A stretch of 64,000 nt of DNA from Brevibacillus panacihumi W25 (GCF_000503775.1 NZ_KI629785.1:1-64000), one strand, 5' to 3'; positions 8,025 through 16,267 are shown, numbered from the stretch's first letter. Made by a program: numbers and translations. The notes: generated from the sequence alone by a model not told the origin.

Positions 8025-9260
8025 TTATTTGATCCCCGTAAGTATGGGGGAATCAATGAGTTTATTTACAATCTCATAGGTAACAGCGAATCCTTTTTCA
8101 ATGGGCTTGAGATGGAGATTATCTGGGTTATCGTTCAAGGTGTGAATACTCGTCGAATCAGGTAATGTTGGTTTTTGACCTAATCCGATCGTGGGTATCC
8201 CCTTTTGTATAAAAGCAACAGCGTCATCTCCTCCGGCAATCCATCGAACTTCAATCCCGTGATTCTTGATAACATCAGCAGCCAGTTCGGTTAACCAGTC
8301 GGTCGAGGCGCTATGACCGGTTCGAAGTGCAATAAGTTCTTTCTCGAAGCCTAAACAATCGAGATTTATGACTGCTGACAACGGAACGGGTGGGGTTAAG
8401 GCAAGCTTCTTTGCACCCCACAACCCAGACTCTTCTCCGGTTAAAAAAGCGACCAAGATGTTGCAGGGAAGGGGGGGTTCACGTTGAGCGAGTTTTCTGG
8501 CAACCTCTAGCATGACGGCAACACCGGATGCATTATCAATGGTTCCAGGGAATCGGACTCCCTGTGGATCATCACCAAGGTGATCGTAATGGGCGGTTAA
8601 TGCAATCGTATACCTTGAATCAATGCCGGGAAGGATTCCAAGCACATTTTGACAAGGACGCGTCTTTATTTCTAAGGGGAGTTCAATGGCAACAGGAAGC
8701 CCCCTTTGGTCCGCAAATTTATGTGCAAGGGATCGCCGGATTCGAAGTACCGGCAGTTTGCTTGTCTCAGATCCAAAAACTGTTTTGTGAAACGACTCTG
8801 GTTCCCCGGTTTCAATAAGGAGGGCAGCAACGCCCAGACTAGCGGCATATTCTATCGTGCCTTTTACATCGAAATCATTGGGACGTTCAGGGATTAAAAC
8901 AACTTTTCCAGCCAGATCTTCTGGTAATACGTCATCTCCATCGCGAATGGTGAGTAGATCCCCGGTGACAAATCCACCAGATGAAAATGGAGCGTATTCA
9001 GCAAAGTCTATTCGATGCAGCAGTTCGTTACCTACAATGACTAATCGAGCAGGAGAGACAAGTCTGGAAGCAGGTACATCTACATTTGTGAAAAATTCAT
9101 ATTCACCTGCGGGGGAGAAGCCAGCTCGGTTCAACGAGGACGCTAGGAAAACTGCTGCCTTTCGAGCTCCGTCCGTTCCCGAGAGGCGACCTGAAAAATC
9201 AACGCTGCTTAGCATGTATATATCTTGTAATATCCGCTCTGTTAATGGGGCCATCATCAT
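8025..9260 (-). CDS. M28-family zinc aminopeptidase
   Basis: About 411 aa. The C-terminal domain has the M28 di-zinc set: AHYDHLGDD (His), GTIDNASG (bridging Asp), LTGEESGLWG (catalytic Glu and ligand), NLDCLG (Asp) and SIHTLND (His). The N-terminal half resembles a PA-like insert. There is no signal peptide, so it is probably cytoplasmic. ATG 9260 overlaps the stop of the 57-aa ORF as TAATG, and the 63-aa Cys-pair protein follows. A peptidase inside an arsenic-regulated operon is unusual; its substrate is unknown. Confidence 0.88.
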   Translation of the reverse strand: MMMAPLTERILQDIYMLSSVDFSGRLSGTDGARKAAVFLASSLNRAGFSPAGEYEFFTNVDVPASRLVSPARLVIVGNELLHRIDFAEYAPFSSGGFVTGDLLTIRDGDDVLPEDLAGKVVLIPERPNDFDVKGTIEYAASLGVAALLIETGEPESFHKTVFGSETSKLPVLRIRRSLAHKFADQRGLPVAIELPLEIKTRPCQNVLGILPGIDSRYTIALTAHYDHLGDDPQGVRFPGTIDNASGVAVMLEVARKLAQREPPLPCNILVAFLTGEESGLWGAKKLALTPPVPLSAVINLDCLGFEKELIALRTGHSASTDWLTELAADVIKNHGIEVRWIAGGDDAVAFIQKGIPTIGLGQKPTLPDSTSIHTLNDNPDNLHLKPIEKGFAVTYEIVNKLIDSPILTGIK

Positions 9261-9433
9261 TAGCACGTTGCGCACTGATTCTGCTGAACATTGATGCCCG
9301 TTGTTTGTTGACGTGGTGCCGCCTGTTTTGCGTCCTCTTCACGACGGAATTGCCAAGCCTTCAGAGAGATGAAATTCAGTTTTCTTTTTTGTTCTTCATA
9401 AAGCATCTGAGCCAGCACATCATGCAAGATCAT
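9260..9433 (-). CDS. Small ORF coupled to the M28 peptidase, 57 aa
   Basis: It begins MILHDVLAQML and ends QNQCATC, with a basic, helical middle. ATG 9433 lies 8 bases after AGGAGC. Its TAA overlaps the ATG of the peptidase gene, a strong sign that it is translated. Two ArsR-like operators lie directly upstream. The C-terminal C-x2-C echoes the cysteine pairs of other proteins in this island. I do not recognise the family. Confidence 0.6.
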   Translation of the reverse strand: MILHDVLAQMLYEEQKRKLNFISLKAWQFRREEDAKQAAPRQQTTGINVQQNQCATC

Positions 9434-9449
9434 ACAAATCAGCTCCTAT

Positions 9450-9487
9450 ATCAATAATATTTGATGAATATATCAAAAAAAATTGAT
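9450..9487 (-). promoter_or_regulatory. Tandem ArsR-type operators of the peptidase operon
   Basis: Two copies of ATCAA-N6-TTGAT at 9450-9465 and 9472-9487 have centres 22 bp apart, about two helical turns. A third copy is in front of the arsR gene at 9507. They are probably binding sites for that ArsR protein controlling the small ORF-M28-Cys-pair operon. Confidence 0.75.
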
Positions 9488-9506
9488 TATGTGTTGAAAA
9501 AAAGAA

Positions 9507-9836
9507 CTAGCAGCAGCTGTTGCGACGGAAGATGCAGCAAAGTTCTTCAGAGAGAAGGTGGTTCACTTCGTCTGGATTCAAGGAGTAGTAATTCATGGTA
9601 CCCTCTGTCTCTTTGATAATCAGGTTTGCATCCAAAAGGATCTTCAAGTGGTATGAAAGTTTGGATTGGGCCATTTCGACAATCTCCGTCAAATCACATA
9701 CGCAAACTTTCCCTTTCTGAGTTAGCTCATACATAATCTGAAGTCGCTTTTTATCTGCAAGAGCTTTGAACTTTGCTTCGTACTTCTCGAAGAGGGCATC
9801 GTTATTGGTATGTAGGATTGGCAGCTCTTTTATCAT
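9507..9836 (-). CDS. ArsR-family repressor with CVC sensor and Cys-pair tail
   Basis: 109 aa. It has KALADKKRLQIMYEL, the sensor motif GKVCVCDL, and the recognition region AQSKLSYHLKILLDANLI, close to the CVC-type As(III) sensors such as B. subtilis ArsR and AseR. The C-terminus adds CC and SCC. The ATG at 9836 is chosen because AAGGTGA lies 5-6 bases before it; the upstream TTG and ATG fall in the operator. It is the likely regulator of the three ATCAA-N6-TTGAT sites, including its own. Confidence 0.9.
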   Translation of the reverse strand: MIKELPILHTNNDALFEKYEAKFKALADKKRLQIMYELTQKGKVCVCDLTEIVEMAQSKLSYHLKILLDANLIIKETEGTMNYYSLNPDEVNHLLSEELCCIFRRNSCC

Positions 9837-9849
9837 GTTCGTCACCTTC

Positions 9850-9900
9850 ATCAATTTTTCTTGATGGTCATACTATACACCTCGTTTTTCCAAAATACAA
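9850..9900 (-). promoter_or_regulatory. Promoter and operator of the CVC-type arsR
   Basis: On the minus strand TTGTAT (9900-9895) and TATAGT (9877-9872) are 17 bp apart. ATCAA-N6-TTGAT at 9850-9865 covers the expected transcription start, the right position for autorepression. Confidence 0.75.
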
Positions 9901-10148
9901 TGGGCAAAATAAAAAAACATTTTAGTTTCTGGACTTTACTTCGCCGGATTGGAAGGTCAGCGGTCCGTTACTTCTGCTACATTAAGGGGGAGCCAGATAC
10001 AAAATACGTTGTATAACATGTAGATCATTATCTGAAAAAAAGTATGTAATCATCCTTCAGACAGATAAGGAGATGAAATGATTAATAACATCGAAACATG
10101 AACAAATCACGTTTGAGCTCTCTAACGAAAAAGAAATCGAAAAATTTC

Positions 10149-10185
10149 ACAAGACAATAGTTGCATTTATCAATTATTGTCTTGT
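10149..10185 (+). promoter_or_regulatory. Long inverted repeat and MarR-type operator
   Basis: Perfect 11-bp arms ACAAGACAATA and TATTGTCTTGT (10149-10159, 10175-10185) surround 15 bp. Inside is ATAGTTG-N7-CAATTAT (10157-10177), repeated before the oxidoreductase gene at 10691-10711. It is probably the operator for the MarR protein that follows. Confidence 0.75.
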
Positions 10186-10207
10186 AAGATGAATTCAGGT
10201 GATGATG

Positions 10208-10666
10208 ATGAAACAGTTGGCTCAATACGTTAACGTTAGAGAAATATTTCAGGTATTAGTAAGGCGCTTTGGAGTTTTACAAAAGGATGGGGCACAATGC
10301 TGTGGTATTTCCGTTGTCCAAAGTCATATTCTATACGAGCTCCAAAAGAGGCCCAACATTTCCTTGAACGAACTCTCTGACATCTTATCTATCGATACCA
10401 GTACACTAAGTCGCCAGGTTCATTTTCTTGTAGAAATGGAGATGGTAAACCGGTTGCCTGATCCGAAAGATAGGCGGTATATTGTACTCTCGCTAACGCA
10501 AAAAGGTGAAGAGCAACACAAAGAAATTGCGGAGTACATGGAAACGTACATCTTGAATGTCTTTAATCAAATTCCTGCAGAAAAGCACGATCAGGTGTTA
10601 GAAAGTCTTCAATTGGTAAATGAAGCAATGCGGAATAGCGCAGATTGTTGTACCCCTCCTCTATAA
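10208..10666 (+). CDS. MarR-family regulator with cysteine pairs
   Basis: About 152 aa. It has a MarR winged helix: SHILYELQKRPNISLNELSDIL, the recognition helix TSTLSRQVHFLVE, and wing residues DPKDRRYI. Two vicinal cysteine pairs, AQCCGIS near residue 35 and ADCCTPPL at the C-terminus, are unusual for MarR and suggest a thiol-reactive arsenical or metalloid inducer. Several starts are possible (GTG 10199, ATG 10202/10205/10208); AGGTG spacing favours 10208. Operators precede both this gene and the downstream oxidoreductase. Confidence 0.85.
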   Translation: MKQLAQYVNVREIFQVLVRRFGVLQKDGAQCCGISVVQSHILYELQKRPNISLNELSDILSIDTSTLSRQVHFLVEMEMVNRLPDPKDRRYIVLSLTQKGEEQHKEIAEYMETYILNVFNQIPAEKHDQVLESLQLVNEAMRNSADCCTPPL

Positions 10667-10690
10667 CCTAGAGGAGTTTACTTAACAGAT

Positions 10691-10711
10691 ATAGTTGCAA
10701 ATATCAATTAT
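10691..10711 (+). promoter_or_regulatory. Second copy of the MarR-type operator
   Basis: ATAGTTG-N7-CAATTAT recurs here with the same spacing as at 10157-10177, and the spacers also agree at most positions. It lies 23 bases before the oxidoreductase start, so the MarR protein may repress this gene separately. Confidence 0.75.
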
Positions 10712-10733
10712 TTAAAAAGGGGACTAATGCAAA

Positions 10734-12134
10734 ATGAAATTACCTGTAGCGATTATCGGTGGAGGCCCAGTCGGGTTAGCAGCTGCGACACAACTTATTG
10801 ATAGGGGAGAGTCATTTGTAATTCTGGAAGCAGGAAGTCAAGTAGGGGCCAGCGTTTTGGAATGGGGACATGTCCGCATGTTTTCGCCTTGGGAATATAA
10901 CATGGATAGAACTGCTGTTACGCTGCTCTCAAAACATAAATGGGACGCACCGAATCCAGATGACATACCAACAGGGAAGGATCTTGTAGAAAAGTATTTG
11001 CAACCACTGGCGGCCCTTCCTGAAATTTCTCCATACATTCATCTCAACAGCAGAGTCATTTCCGTTGGTAAAAAAGACATCGATAAGATGAAAACAAAGG
11101 GAAGAGACCAGGTACCTTTCGTAATACATTATGAACAAAATGGTCAGCAGCATACTCTTGAAGCTAGAGCTGTCATCGATGCATCTGGAACATGGAAACA
11201 TCCTAATCCCGTTGGATCTGGAGGAATTCTCGCTAAGGGTGAAGCAGGGGCATCAAAACGTATTTTTTACGGAATTCCTGACGTATATGGAAAACATCGT
11301 GATCGATATGCAGGAAAGAAGGTCTTAGTGGTAGGGAGTGGCCATTCTGCTATCAATACGATTCTCGAGTTGAATCGTTTGAAAAATGAAGTGCCATCCA
11401 CTGAAATTTTGTGGGCGCTGCGGAAATTAAGCATTCAGGAAACGTACGGTGGAGGCGACGCTGACCAATTGCCAGAACGTGGAGCTCTAGGAACTGCCAT
11501 TAAGAAATTAGTGGAGAGCGGACGCGTAACCGTATATACACCGGTTCAAATTCAGGAGATATCAATCCAAAGTGACGTTCTTCACATTAAGGGAATGACG
11601 AACGGTGAACTGTTCCAATTGGAAGGCATCGATGAAATCATCACAAATACCGGTTCTCGACCTGATACTCAATTCTTACGAGAAATTAGATTCCAAGTAG
11701 ATCCTGCAATCGAATGCGTTCCTGCATTAGCAGACCTCATTGATCCTAATATTCATAGCTGTGGAACGGTAAGACCACATGGTGAAGCTGAGCTTCGTCA
11801 AGCGGAGAAGGATTTCTATATTGTGGGAATGAAGAGTTACGGGCGCGCTCCAACCTTTCTCCTTTCTACAGGCTATGAGCAAGTGAGATCCGTAGTTGCA
11901 GCGCTTGTCGGGGATTGGGACGCTGCGAAAAGAGTAGAACTCCAACTACCAGAGACAGGGGTATGTAGCATTAACAATGCCGGGCTAACTTTGCAGGAAG
12001 ATTCGTCTTGTTGCGCACCAACACCTGTAAAATCGAACAGTTGTTGCGGTGTGGAGCCCCAAAAAGAAAGCGCACAGGAAATAGCATCTAGCTGCACGCC
12101 GCAGCCAGTCAAATCGTCGAATTGCTGCGGATAA
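10734..12134 (+). CDS. FAD/NAD(P) oxidoreductase with a Cys-pair-rich tail
   Basis: 466 aa. GGGPVGLAAATQLIDRG at the N-terminus binds FAD and VLVVGSGHSAINTILELN near residue 198 binds NAD(P), as in flavoprotein monooxygenases and thioredoxin-reductase-like enzymes. After about residue 415 an appended tail carries SSCCAP, NSCCGVEP, SSCTP and NCCG. The tail resembles the 63-aa protein at 7812-8003. Cysteine pairs could hold an arsenical substrate or accept electrons. It sits between MarR and ArsN genes and is probably induced by a metalloid. The exact reaction is not known to me. Confidence 0.8.
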   Translation: MKLPVAIIGGGPVGLAAATQLIDRGESFVILEAGSQVGASVLEWGHVRMFSPWEYNMDRTAVTLLSKHKWDAPNPDDIPTGKDLVEKYLQPLAALPEISPYIHLNSRVISVGKKDIDKMKTKGRDQVPFVIHYEQNGQQHTLEARAVIDASGTWKHPNPVGSGGILAKGEAGASKRIFYGIPDVYGKHRDRYAGKKVLVVGSGHSAINTILELNRLKNEVPSTEILWALRKLSIQETYGGGDADQLPERGALGTAIKKLVESGRVTVYTPVQIQEISIQSDVLHIKGMTNGELFQLEGIDEIITNTGSRPDTQFLREIRFQVDPAIECVPALADLIDPNIHSCGTVRPHGEAELRQAEKDFYIVGMKSYGRAPTFLLSTGYEQVRSVVAALVGDWDAAKRVELQLPETGVCSINNAGLTLQEDSSCCAPTPVKSNSCCGVEPQKESAQEIASSCTPQPVKSSNCCG

Positions 12135-12172
12135 GTAAGCCAGATCACTCTTTATTGGAACCAAGTCAAATA

Positions 12173-12204
12173 ACTCCCCTGTCTTTACAGATGGGGGATC
12201 TTTT
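12173..12204 (+). terminator. Probable terminator after the Cys-tailed oxidoreductase
   Basis: CTCCCC-TGT and ACA-GATGGGGG pair around a CTTT loop with a small bulge and are followed by TTTT. The rest of 12135-12376 holds no gene I can support. Confidence 0.6.
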
Positions 12205-12376
12205 ATAAGCGAGACACAGGAGGAAGAAATTCGAAAGGGATCAGACATTACAGAGTCATGGTTCATTACTTCTGCAAGGAAAAGGAGTAAACCGGGTCCC
12301 AAAGAATGTAAACAGGAAAGTCATTATTACGAGCATTAATTTACCGATAGTAGACTAGCCTGGAGGGAAACAGCTC

Positions 12377-12868
12377 ATGAACCTTTCTATTCGAAAAGCA
12401 AACGAAGAAGACCTTGAAACCATCTTATCCATATACAATCAAGGCATCGCAGATCGAATCGCCACTCTGGAATCAGAGGAGAAGGATTACACCTACATCC
12501 GAAAATGGTTTGATGAGCATCAGGGACGATACGCGGTACTTGTCGCATCTTTGGGAGACCACGTTATCGGATGGGCTTCCCTTAATCGCTACTCCAACAG
12601 AAGTAGCTATGATGGTGTTGCCGACTTATCCATTTATATCGAACGATCTTTCAGAGGAAAAGGAGTTGGGAAGGTTCTTTTAAAGAATCTCGAGGAGGTT
12701 GCTCGATCCCAACGATTTTACAAAATCCTATTATTCACTTTCCCATTTAACGGTTTGGGGCAAGGACTTTACAAGAAATGCGGGTATCGGGAAGTTGGTG
12801 TGTTTCACAATCAGGGTATCTTGGATGGAAACTTTGTTGATGTGATGGCTATGGAAAAAATACTTTGA
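12377..12868 (+). CDS. arsN: ArsN-type GNAT N-acetyltransferase
   Basis: 163 aa GNAT fold. IYNQGIADRIATLE near the N-terminus, GVADLSIYIERSFRGKGVG (acetyl-CoA pyrophosphate loop RGKGVG) and KCGYREVG match the phosphinothricin acetyltransferase-like group that includes ArsN1, which acetylates the organoarsenical antibiotic arsinothricin. The arsenic context favours this over a bar-type herbicide resistance enzyme, but sequence alone cannot settle the substrate. GGAGGG precedes ATG 12377 and a small gene follows 15 bp downstream. Confidence 0.8.
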   Translation: MNLSIRKANEEDLETILSIYNQGIADRIATLESEEKDYTYIRKWFDEHQGRYAVLVASLGDHVIGWASLNRYSNRSSYDGVADLSIYIERSFRGKGVGKVLLKNLEEVARSQRFYKILLFTFPFNGLGQGLYKKCGYREVGVFHNQGILDGNFVDVMAMEKIL

Positions 12869-12883
12869 GGAGGTGGAGAAGTA

Positions 12884-13093
12884 ATGAAAGTAAATAGGGG
12901 GAGTGTGCTTAGTAAGGAATACTTTCTCGCCTACCTAACGCACGTTATGCGTGTTTTTCAATGTAATACGGAAGAGGCGAAGGGGATTACAGTGGAACGC
13001 CTTTTTCGAGGGGACTTGAATGCCTTTGGTGGAGGAACACGTGAAAACTTTACAAAAGCTTTTGATGAGTTAGTTGGGAATCCGGATTCTTAA
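12884..13093 (+). CDS. Hypothetical protein, 69 aa
   Basis: I do not recognise it. A very strong GAGGAGGTGG ribosome binding site overlaps the end of arsN and precedes ATG 12884, so it is probably co-translated with arsN. It is soluble, with helical segments and a GGGTRENF stretch, no cysteine pair and no signal peptide. A terminator follows at 13123. Confidence 0.6.
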   Translation: MKVNRGSVLSKEYFLAYLTHVMRVFQCNTEEAKGITVERLFRGDLNAFGGGTRENFTKAFDELVGNPDS

Positions 13094-13122
13094 AATTAGC
13101 ACTAGGAAGGATAACCAAATAG

Positions 13123-13152
13123 GGCGGGCCTATATTGGCTATCGCCTTTTTT
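13123..13152 (+). terminator. Terminator after the arsN transcript
   Basis: GGCG-g-GCC pairs with GGC-tat-CGCC (13123-13146) and is followed by TTTTTT. It separates the arsenic region from the defence-like genes. Confidence 0.75.
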
Positions 13153-13344
13153 AACTTTAAGAGAATGAATAAGTACATTTTTGTTGTTGGTTATAGCTGT
13201 TTCATTAAATTAATACTCAGTACAAAACAAACCAAAGAAAAAGAAAAGGATTGTTCTTTGTATAGGTCTTTAACCTCTGATTAATAGACATAATTACAAA
13301 AAAAGGTGTAAGATTTAGGAAATACTGACGAAAGAGGTAACTTT

Positions 13345-16062
13345 ATGGATATTAATGGAGCAAAATGGTGGAAATTTGATTTTCATACGCATACCCCTGC
13401 GTCCTTTGATTATGGTAGAGGTGACCACGCTTTAGCAAGCCTTACTCCTAAGCAATGGCTTTTGGAGGTTATGAAAAAAGAAATTGATTGTGTAGCTGTG
13501 ACTGACCATAATTCTGGTGCCTGGATTGATATTCTAAAATCAGTGCTAAAAGAAATGGAACAATCCCATATTGAAGGCTATAGACCATTAACTATTTTTC
13601 CTGGGGTAGAGATTACAGTACATACCGGTATACATTTATTGGCGATATTTGATCCATCTGAAACAAGTGAAACAATTATAGAGCTACTCGGTGCTTGTGA
13701 TTATGAAGGAAAAAAAGGATATTCCGATGGATGCACAACAAAATCTTTCAATGAAGTAGTTGAAGAAATAACCAAGAGAAAAGGTATTGCAATACCAGCA
13801 CACGTTGATCAGCCAAGCGGTCTGTTTCTTGTACATGAGGGGAATACTTTACGTAGTAGTCTTCAAGTAAATGGATTATTAGCTCTTCAAGTCTGTGATA
13901 AATCATTTACGAAACCACAAATTTATCATGAATCAAATTTAAATTTATCAGAAGTGGCAGGATCAGATAGTCATCATCCAGATCAACTTGGTACATCATA
14001 CACCTGGGTTAAGATGGAAAAACCAGATATTAATGCTTTAAAACTTGCCCTTCATGACGGAGATGACGGAGTAATCAGGTTTGATAATTGTCCTCATAAT
14101 CCTAACGATTTAGACAATCGATTTTTCATAAAAACAATTGAAATAAAAAATGCAGCCAAAGCCGGAAGAGGAGGACCACTAAAAATCCCGTTAAGTCCCT
14201 GGCTAAATACCATAATAGGGGGGAGAGGTTCAGGTAAATCAAGTATTATCGAATTTTTGCGTTTAGTATTAGATCAAAAGGATACTTTACCAGATAAATT
14301 AAAAAACGATTTTGAAAAATTTGCCCAGATATCTGAAGGTCGTGGAAAACAGGGTATGCTTACGGAAGACACAGAAATAAGGGTAGAAATGAAAAAAGAT
14401 GGACGGGATATTGCTCTTGTTTGGAAAAAAAATTTAATTAAAGAAGAACACAAAAATATGCATGGAGATTGGGAGGAGCAAGAACAGAGTAATATTATCG
14501 GAAAAAGATTCCCTGTCCGGATGTTCAGTCAAAAGCAGTTATTTGAACTTACACATGAACCTAAGAGTTTAATGCATCTTGTCGATGGAAAACTCGACAA
14601 ATTGAGTTGGGAAGAGAAAAGAGAAGAATTGGTTAATCAATGGTTAGAATCACGCAGAAAAGAAAGAGAAATCAATTCAAAATTAAAAAATAAATCAAAC
14701 ATAAAATTACAACTTCAAGATACGCATGCAAAGATTCAAATATTCGAAGCTTCTGGACACAAAGATCTCTTAACAGGATACAGAGAGGTACAAAATATCT
14801 CTCATGAAATCGATGAAATGTTGAATAACGTAAAAGAAATTAGAGATTCTGTAACCAGTATTGTCCCTTCATTCGACTTGCCTAATATCTCAGAAGTTTT
14901 ATGTAAAAGCTTAGATCAAACTTCTCTAATGATTATTAAAAAGAAGTTAAATGAGTTTGCCCAAATAAGAATGAAAATGGAAGCAATTAATCATGAAATA
15001 AGTTCGTATGTTGACCAATTTGAAGAAGACCTTAAACAAATTCCTTTTACAGTAAAAAGGAATGAAACAATTCACAAGTATGAAGAATTAGTTCAAAGAC
15101 TCCAGGAAGCAGGCGAAAAAAATCCCGAAGCATACAGTGAATTAGTGTCGTTAAAAGAAGATTTAGAAGCAAAAATAAAGGAAATAGACACCATTGAAAC
15201 TGAATACGAATCTCAGAAACATGAATCTAAAAGATTGTACCAAGAGATTGTCCAACATCAAAAAAAGCTTCGTGAAGAAAGGTCAAAAATAATTGAACGC
15301 TGGAATGCAAGTAATGAAAATATTAGATTATACCTTGATGAATTGGGTGACATCGTCCATGGTGAGGCTTCATTTAGGGAATTAATTCGACGACCTGGTA
15401 AAGAATTTACAAAAGATTTATGTGATCGTGACAAGGATGACAATCCCCAAGGTGGCTTCTTTAATGATCTACTATCAAAACGTGCTGAAGAACGATGGAC
15501 CTTAAGGGAAACGTTTATCAGACAGATTGTACAAGGAGAAGACGCAACATCAAATTTCAGTAAACCGTTTTTGAAACATATCCAAAACATCTCAACAAAT
15601 ACACCTGAAGACATCGATCGAATATGTACTTGGTTTCCTGAAGATAAGATCATTTTGAAGCTATTTAAGGAAGGACGCGAAGAGGATATAGAAACTGGAT
15701 CTGCTGGTCAACGAACCGCTGCGATGCTTTCGCTACTTCTTTTGCTGGACGATAGCCCGCTGATAATTGATCAACCTGAAGATGATTTGGATACAAAAAG
15801 GATAACGGATTTAGTGGTTAGTGGATTAAGAACATTTAAAGCAAAGCAACAGATAATTGTTGTCACCCACAACCCTAATATCCCTGTAAATGGAGGTGCT
15901 GAAAATATTATTCAGATGAATTATGCAAGAGGTTTAATTAGAACATTGGCGCATGGAGCTCTTCAAAAAAACGAGGTTAGAGAAGCAGTATGCGATGTCA
16001 TGGAGGGAGGGCAGAGAGCATTAAATAATCGTTATTTTAGAATCTCCAAAGCACTACAATAA
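13345..16062 (+). CDS. TrlF-type PHP-domain/SMC-like ATPase
   Basis: 905 aa. The N-terminal PHP phosphoesterase domain shows DFHTHTP (residues 12-18), VTDHNSGAW, PGVEITVHTGIHLL, PAHVDQ and GSDSHHPDQLG, the usual metal ligands. An ABC/SMC-like ATPase follows, with Walker A GGRGSGKSS near 291, a Q-loop (FSQKQLFEL), a long coiled coil of about 250 residues, a SAGQR signature near 785, Walker B LIIDQPEDDLD near 806 and an H-loop VVTHNPN near 840. This layout matches TrlF-family AAA-like ATPases, found in variable defence and mobile-element loci. The nucleotide or nucleic acid target is unknown. The domain call is firm, the defence role inferred. Confidence 0.85.
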   Translation: MDINGAKWWKFDFHTHTPASFDYGRGDHALASLTPKQWLLEVMKKEIDCVAVTDHNSGAWIDILKSVLKEMEQSHIEGYRPLTIFPGVEITVHTGIHLLAIFDPSETSETIIELLGACDYEGKKGYSDGCTTKSFNEVVEEITKRKGIAIPAHVDQPSGLFLVHEGNTLRSSLQVNGLLALQVCDKSFTKPQIYHESNLNLSEVAGSDSHHPDQLGTSYTWVKMEKPDINALKLALHDGDDGVIRFDNCPHNPNDLDNRFFIKTIEIKNAAKAGRGGPLKIPLSPWLNTIIGGRGSGKSSIIEFLRLVLDQKDTLPDKLKNDFEKFAQISEGRGKQGMLTEDTEIRVEMKKDGRDIALVWKKNLIKEEHKNMHGDWEEQEQSNIIGKRFPVRMFSQKQLFELTHEPKSLMHLVDGKLDKLSWEEKREELVNQWLESRRKEREINSKLKNKSNIKLQLQDTHAKIQIFEASGHKDLLTGYREVQNISHEIDEMLNNVKEIRDSVTSIVPSFDLPNISEVLCKSLDQTSLMIIKKKLNEFAQIRMKMEAINHEISSYVDQFEEDLKQIPFTVKRNETIHKYEELVQRLQEAGEKNPEAYSELVSLKEDLEAKIKEIDTIETEYESQKHESKRLYQEIVQHQKKLREERSKIIERWNASNENIRLYLDELGDIVHGEASFRELIRRPGKEFTKDLCDRDKDDNPQGGFFNDLLSKRAEERWTLRETFIRQIVQGEDATSNFSKPFLKHIQNISTNTPEDIDRICTWFPEDKIILKLFKEGREEDIETGSAGQRTAAMLSLLLLLDDSPLIIDQPEDDLDTKRITDLVVSGLRTFKAKQQIIVVTHNPNIPVNGGAENIIQMNYARGLIRTLAHGALQKNEVREAVCDVMEGGQRALNNRYFRISKALQ

Positions 16063-16066
16063 TTTT

Positions 16067-16267
16067 TCAAATTAACTTATATACTTTGATTGGTGTGGAA
16101 AACGCATGTGTTATTTCTAATTTGTCTGGCTTATATGCCAAATAAAGATGAGGCATATCGTTGTAGTAGTTTTTTGCTTTTTCAAAAGTATCCCAAAGGG
16201 AAATAAACAGGATTCGCCCATCTTTTCGTAGTAGTTCAAACTTTTCTTTGCTCAAGATTTGAAACAT
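16067..16267 (-). CDS. Hypothetical protein, 66 aa
   Basis: A small minus-strand ORF with a GAGGGTG ribosome binding site before ATG 16267, ending 4 bases from the TrlF-type gene. It is basic and aromatic-rich with no recognisable motif. It may be a real small gene; the evidence is the ribosome binding site and normal-looking composition. Confidence 0.45.
   Translation of the reverse strand: MFQILSKEKFELLRKDGRILFISLWDTFEKAKNYYNDMPHLYLAYKPDKLEITHAFSTPIKVYKLI

Noticed and set aside
6206-12134. The two FAD oxidoreductases as duplicates of one gene
   Set aside because: They differ in length, motif context and tail, and only share the general two-Rossmann plan.
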